NCBI GenBank assembly: GCA_946415665.1
Contig: CAMKTI010000023.1
Coordinates: forward strand, 1-17,463
DNA: 17,463 nt
Direction: 5' to 3'
Source of the DNA: an uncultured Clostridia bacterium
GTDB taxonomy: Bacteria; Bacillota; Clostridia; Lachnospirales; CAMVHY01
This document shows, in pieces, positions 15,935-17,463 of this stretch; positions within the stretch are counted from its first letter, which is position 1, and the number at the start of each line of letters is the position of its first letter. The translations under genes were made by a program, and so were the position numbers. Under the pieces are notes generated by a model. That model saw only the letters and a program-made list of their open reading frames with translations. It made no database searches and had not been told where the DNA came from.

Positions 15935-16033
15935 ATGAACGAAGCAGGTGAAATAAAAAATGGAGAACAAGAAAAAAATGAAAACGCCGCAATCAATCAA
16001 TCAATCAAGTGGATTACATCTTGTTCAAAATGA
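15935..16033 (+). CDS. Alternative upstream start, 32-aa frame in this repeat state
   Basis: ATG 15935 has the strong site AAGGAGTG at 15921-15928, 6 nt away. In the present sequence it reads MNEAGEIKNGEQEKNEN and continues through the CAAT tract to a TGA at 16031-16033. If one CAAT unit were lost, the same start would run into the long repeat-protein frame. So this is either a short leader peptide or the out-of-phase state of the main gene's other start. Confidence 0.45.
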   Translation: MNEAGEIKNGEQEKNENAAINQSIKWITSCSK

Positions 16034-17463
16034 AAATTTAAAAAGATTGCTTGATAAAAATCCAGAGTTAAAAAATGAGGTTGAAGAAACAGAAAACTTA
16101 ATCAATACCAAATTAGAAATTCAAACAATCAAACAATTTGATGATATTTTGAACAAAATGTTTGAATTGGGATATATATCACCAGAAAATGCAAGAAGTC
16201 AAATTGAAAAAATTGATAAGAGTGATTTTAGTAATAAAGAAAAGCTAGAACTGTTTCTTAGTGGAAAAAAGTTTTTTTGTTATTGGAACGCGTTAAATAA
16301 TTTTAAAATAAAAAGCACAGAACAGCTTGATGAAATGGTTAAAAAAGCTGCATCTCTAAAATTAGACATAAAACGCAAGAAGCAAGAACTAAACAACTTT
16401 AAAAACGACAAAGACGACAAAGAGATGGCCATACAGATTGTTAACAATGTGTTAATGGACTTTAGAATTAAAACGATAGAAGAGTTTGATACCATAGTTA
16501 ATAAAATTACTGCATTACAGCACGAAATAATAGAAAAAACAGGCCAGCAAAATAAAAAATTGCACGATTATAAAGATGAAAAATATACACAAGCTGATTT
16601 CGATGCAGAAAGAATTTATAGTTATGAACGTATGTTAAAAAATTTCAACATTAAAACGACAAAACAGTTTGACAAGATTATCGATAAAATGAATAAGTTA
16701 GGATTTAAAACGACACAAGAAGCACAAGAGAAAGCAAAAAAGTTGGATAGTCTTGAAGATAAAACAGAGCTAGAATCTTGTCTTAATGCAAAAAAATTTT
16801 TTTATTATACATGTTTGTTAGACATGTCTTTAATAAATAATTTTGGATGCTACAATGATGATTACATTAACTTAAACGGCCAAGATAAAGATTATGATCA
16901 GGTTACAGGTTTAGTAACAAATAATAAAATATCAAAATCAAACAGAAAATTAATATTAAATAATATTCATTCAAAAGAACATATGAAACTGTTTAATGGT
17001 ATTTCGGATTATGATGATTTAAAAGCCTTATTTTTGAAACGGATTCAAGATGTATCGGATAGTAATATAAGAACTTTGTTGATAAGTAATAAATTTGCCG
17101 TATCAATTAAGTTACAGTGTTTAAATTGTTTAATTTATATACGTAGAATGATGGTTTTGTACACTTCTTTCCCTGATCCTAACTTACTGTTAACGTTACT
17201 TTCTAATCAAGAACGTTATAACTTTTTTTTGCAATTCCATAAAATGCTGGATGAAAGTCTCCTTCAAGAAGATAAACAACTTTTTTGTGATTATTTAAGT
17301 TCATGTAAAAATAAACTTCAAATCGAGAGAAATAGATATAATTATTTCTACGAGAGAGAATGGGTTTTAACAGCGATTCTTGTCTTTGGAATTATTGCTT
17401 CGGCTATAGTTTTAACAATTTATTTTATGGGAATTTATGTGGCAACATGGTTTTTTTGGTTTG
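15960..17463 (+). CDS. Four-repeat membrane-anchored protein, unknown function, 3' end off window
   Basis: The frame is open from ATG 15960 to the window edge, 501 codons, with no stop. AGGTGA at 15946-15951 is a six-base match to the anti-Shine-Dalgarno, 8 nt before this ATG. A CAAT tract lies at codons 11-17. Four copies of a motif like NF-x-IKT-x-x-QFD-x-I-x-x-KM occur at about residues 51, 114, 167 and 228. The first and fourth units also share a later KKFF-x-Y segment, near 103 and 278. A globular, helix-rich part covers about 290-465. From about 468 there is a strongly hydrophobic stretch that is a membrane segment, still open at the edge. There is no N-terminal signal peptide, so the repeats probably face the cytoplasm. 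I do not recognise the family. The layout resembles the 339-aa protein at 69-1088. Confidence 0.75.
   Translation, partial: MENKKKMKTPQSINQSSGLHLVQNENLKRLLDKNPELKNEVEETENLINTKLEIQTIKQFDDILNKMFELGYISPENARSQIEKIDKSDFSNKEKLELFLSGKKFFCYWNALNNFKIKSTEQLDEMVKKAASLKLDIKRKKQELNNFKNDKDDKEMAIQIVNNVLMDFRIKTIEEFDTIVNKITALQHEIIEKTGQQNKKLHDYKDEKYTQADFDAERIYSYERMLKNFNIKTTKQFDKIIDKMNKLGFKTTQEAQEKAKKLDSLEDKTELESCLNAKKFFYYTCLLDMSLINNFGCYNDDYINLNGQDKDYDQVTGLVTNNKISKSNRKLILNNIHSKEHMKLFNGISDYDDLKALFLKRIQDVSDSNIRTLLISNKFAVSIKLQCLNCLIYIRRMMVLYTSFPDPNLLLTLLSNQERYNFFLQFHKMLDESLLQEDKQLFCDYLSSCKNKLQIERNRYNYFYEREWVLTAILVFGIIASAIVLTIYFMGIYVATWFFWF
15990..16008 (+). repeat. CAAT tetranucleotide tract, 4.75 units
   Basis: Four perfect CAAT units followed by CAA lie 55 bp after the upstream ATG and 30 bp after the downstream ATG. 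Unit length is not a multiple of three, so each gain or loss shifts frame. Tetranucleotide tracts of this kind within the 5' coding region are the classic form of slipped-strand phase variation, for example CAAT repeats in Haemophilus lic genes, although those tracts are longer. Confidence 0.7.

Noticed and set aside
16280..16495. Minus-strand 71-codon frame within the repeat-protein gene
   Set aside because: The plus strand is open through this region in one long frame with internal repeats, so the minus-strand frame is a shadow.

Overview
The window is a very AT-rich bacterial chromosome segment. It carries a germinant-receptor operon of the GerA/GerB/GerC type, so the organism almost certainly descends from an endospore former of the low-G+C Firmicutes. 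MurE has the DNPR signature of the meso-diaminopimelate-adding enzyme, which fits Clostridia or Bacillus-like wall chemistry. Most genes start with TTG or GTG behind good Shine-Dalgarno sequences, and several apparent longest reading frames have been trimmed here to starts that fit the ribosome binding site. I cannot name the species.

Layout, left to right. (1) At 1-1555 there is an accessory module: two divergent genes of unknown function, a 339-aa coiled-coil/membrane protein on the minus strand and a 78-aa coiled-coil protein on the plus strand. Near-identical ~68-bp repeats, each containing a terminator hairpin, bound the module. (2) At 1578-7982 on the minus strand lies a compact wall-synthesis operon, murE-murF-mraY-murD-ftsW/spoVE. 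It makes UDP-MurNAc-pentapeptide and lipid I and a SEDS glycan polymerase. The usual neighbours (murG downstream, mraW/ftsL/pbp upstream) are absent from this window. (3) At 8000-8500 there is a gene-free divergent region with one orphan terminator and candidate promoters. (4) At 8504-9802 is a CNNM/CorC (HlyC, TlyC-like) membrane protein. At 10030-11697 is a Na+/phosphate cotransporter with a C-terminal PhoU-like region. Its leader can form mutually exclusive hairpins. (5) At 11794-12680 is a decayed IS5-family element. (6) At 12775-15826 are gerA, gerB and a truncated gerC-like gene without a standard start codon or lipobox cysteine. (7) At 15854-17463 a near-consensus promoter drives a second accessory gene, incomplete at the window edge. 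It encodes a protein with four IKT-x-x-QFD-type repeats and a C-terminal membrane segment.

The most interesting signal is at the start of that last gene. A (CAAT)4.75 tract lies just downstream of two ATG codons in different frames, each with its own good Shine-Dalgarno. With the present repeat number the downstream ATG reads the long frame; losing one unit puts the upstream ATG in frame; adding one unit puts neither in frame. This is a candidate three-state slipped-strand switch that changes the N-terminus or turns expression off.

Overall, housekeeping genes (wall synthesis, ion/phosphate transport, germination) are bordered by lineage-specific coiled-coil/membrane proteins. The core clusters look cut near those borders: the mur operon stops before murG, and gerC loses its C-terminal half.
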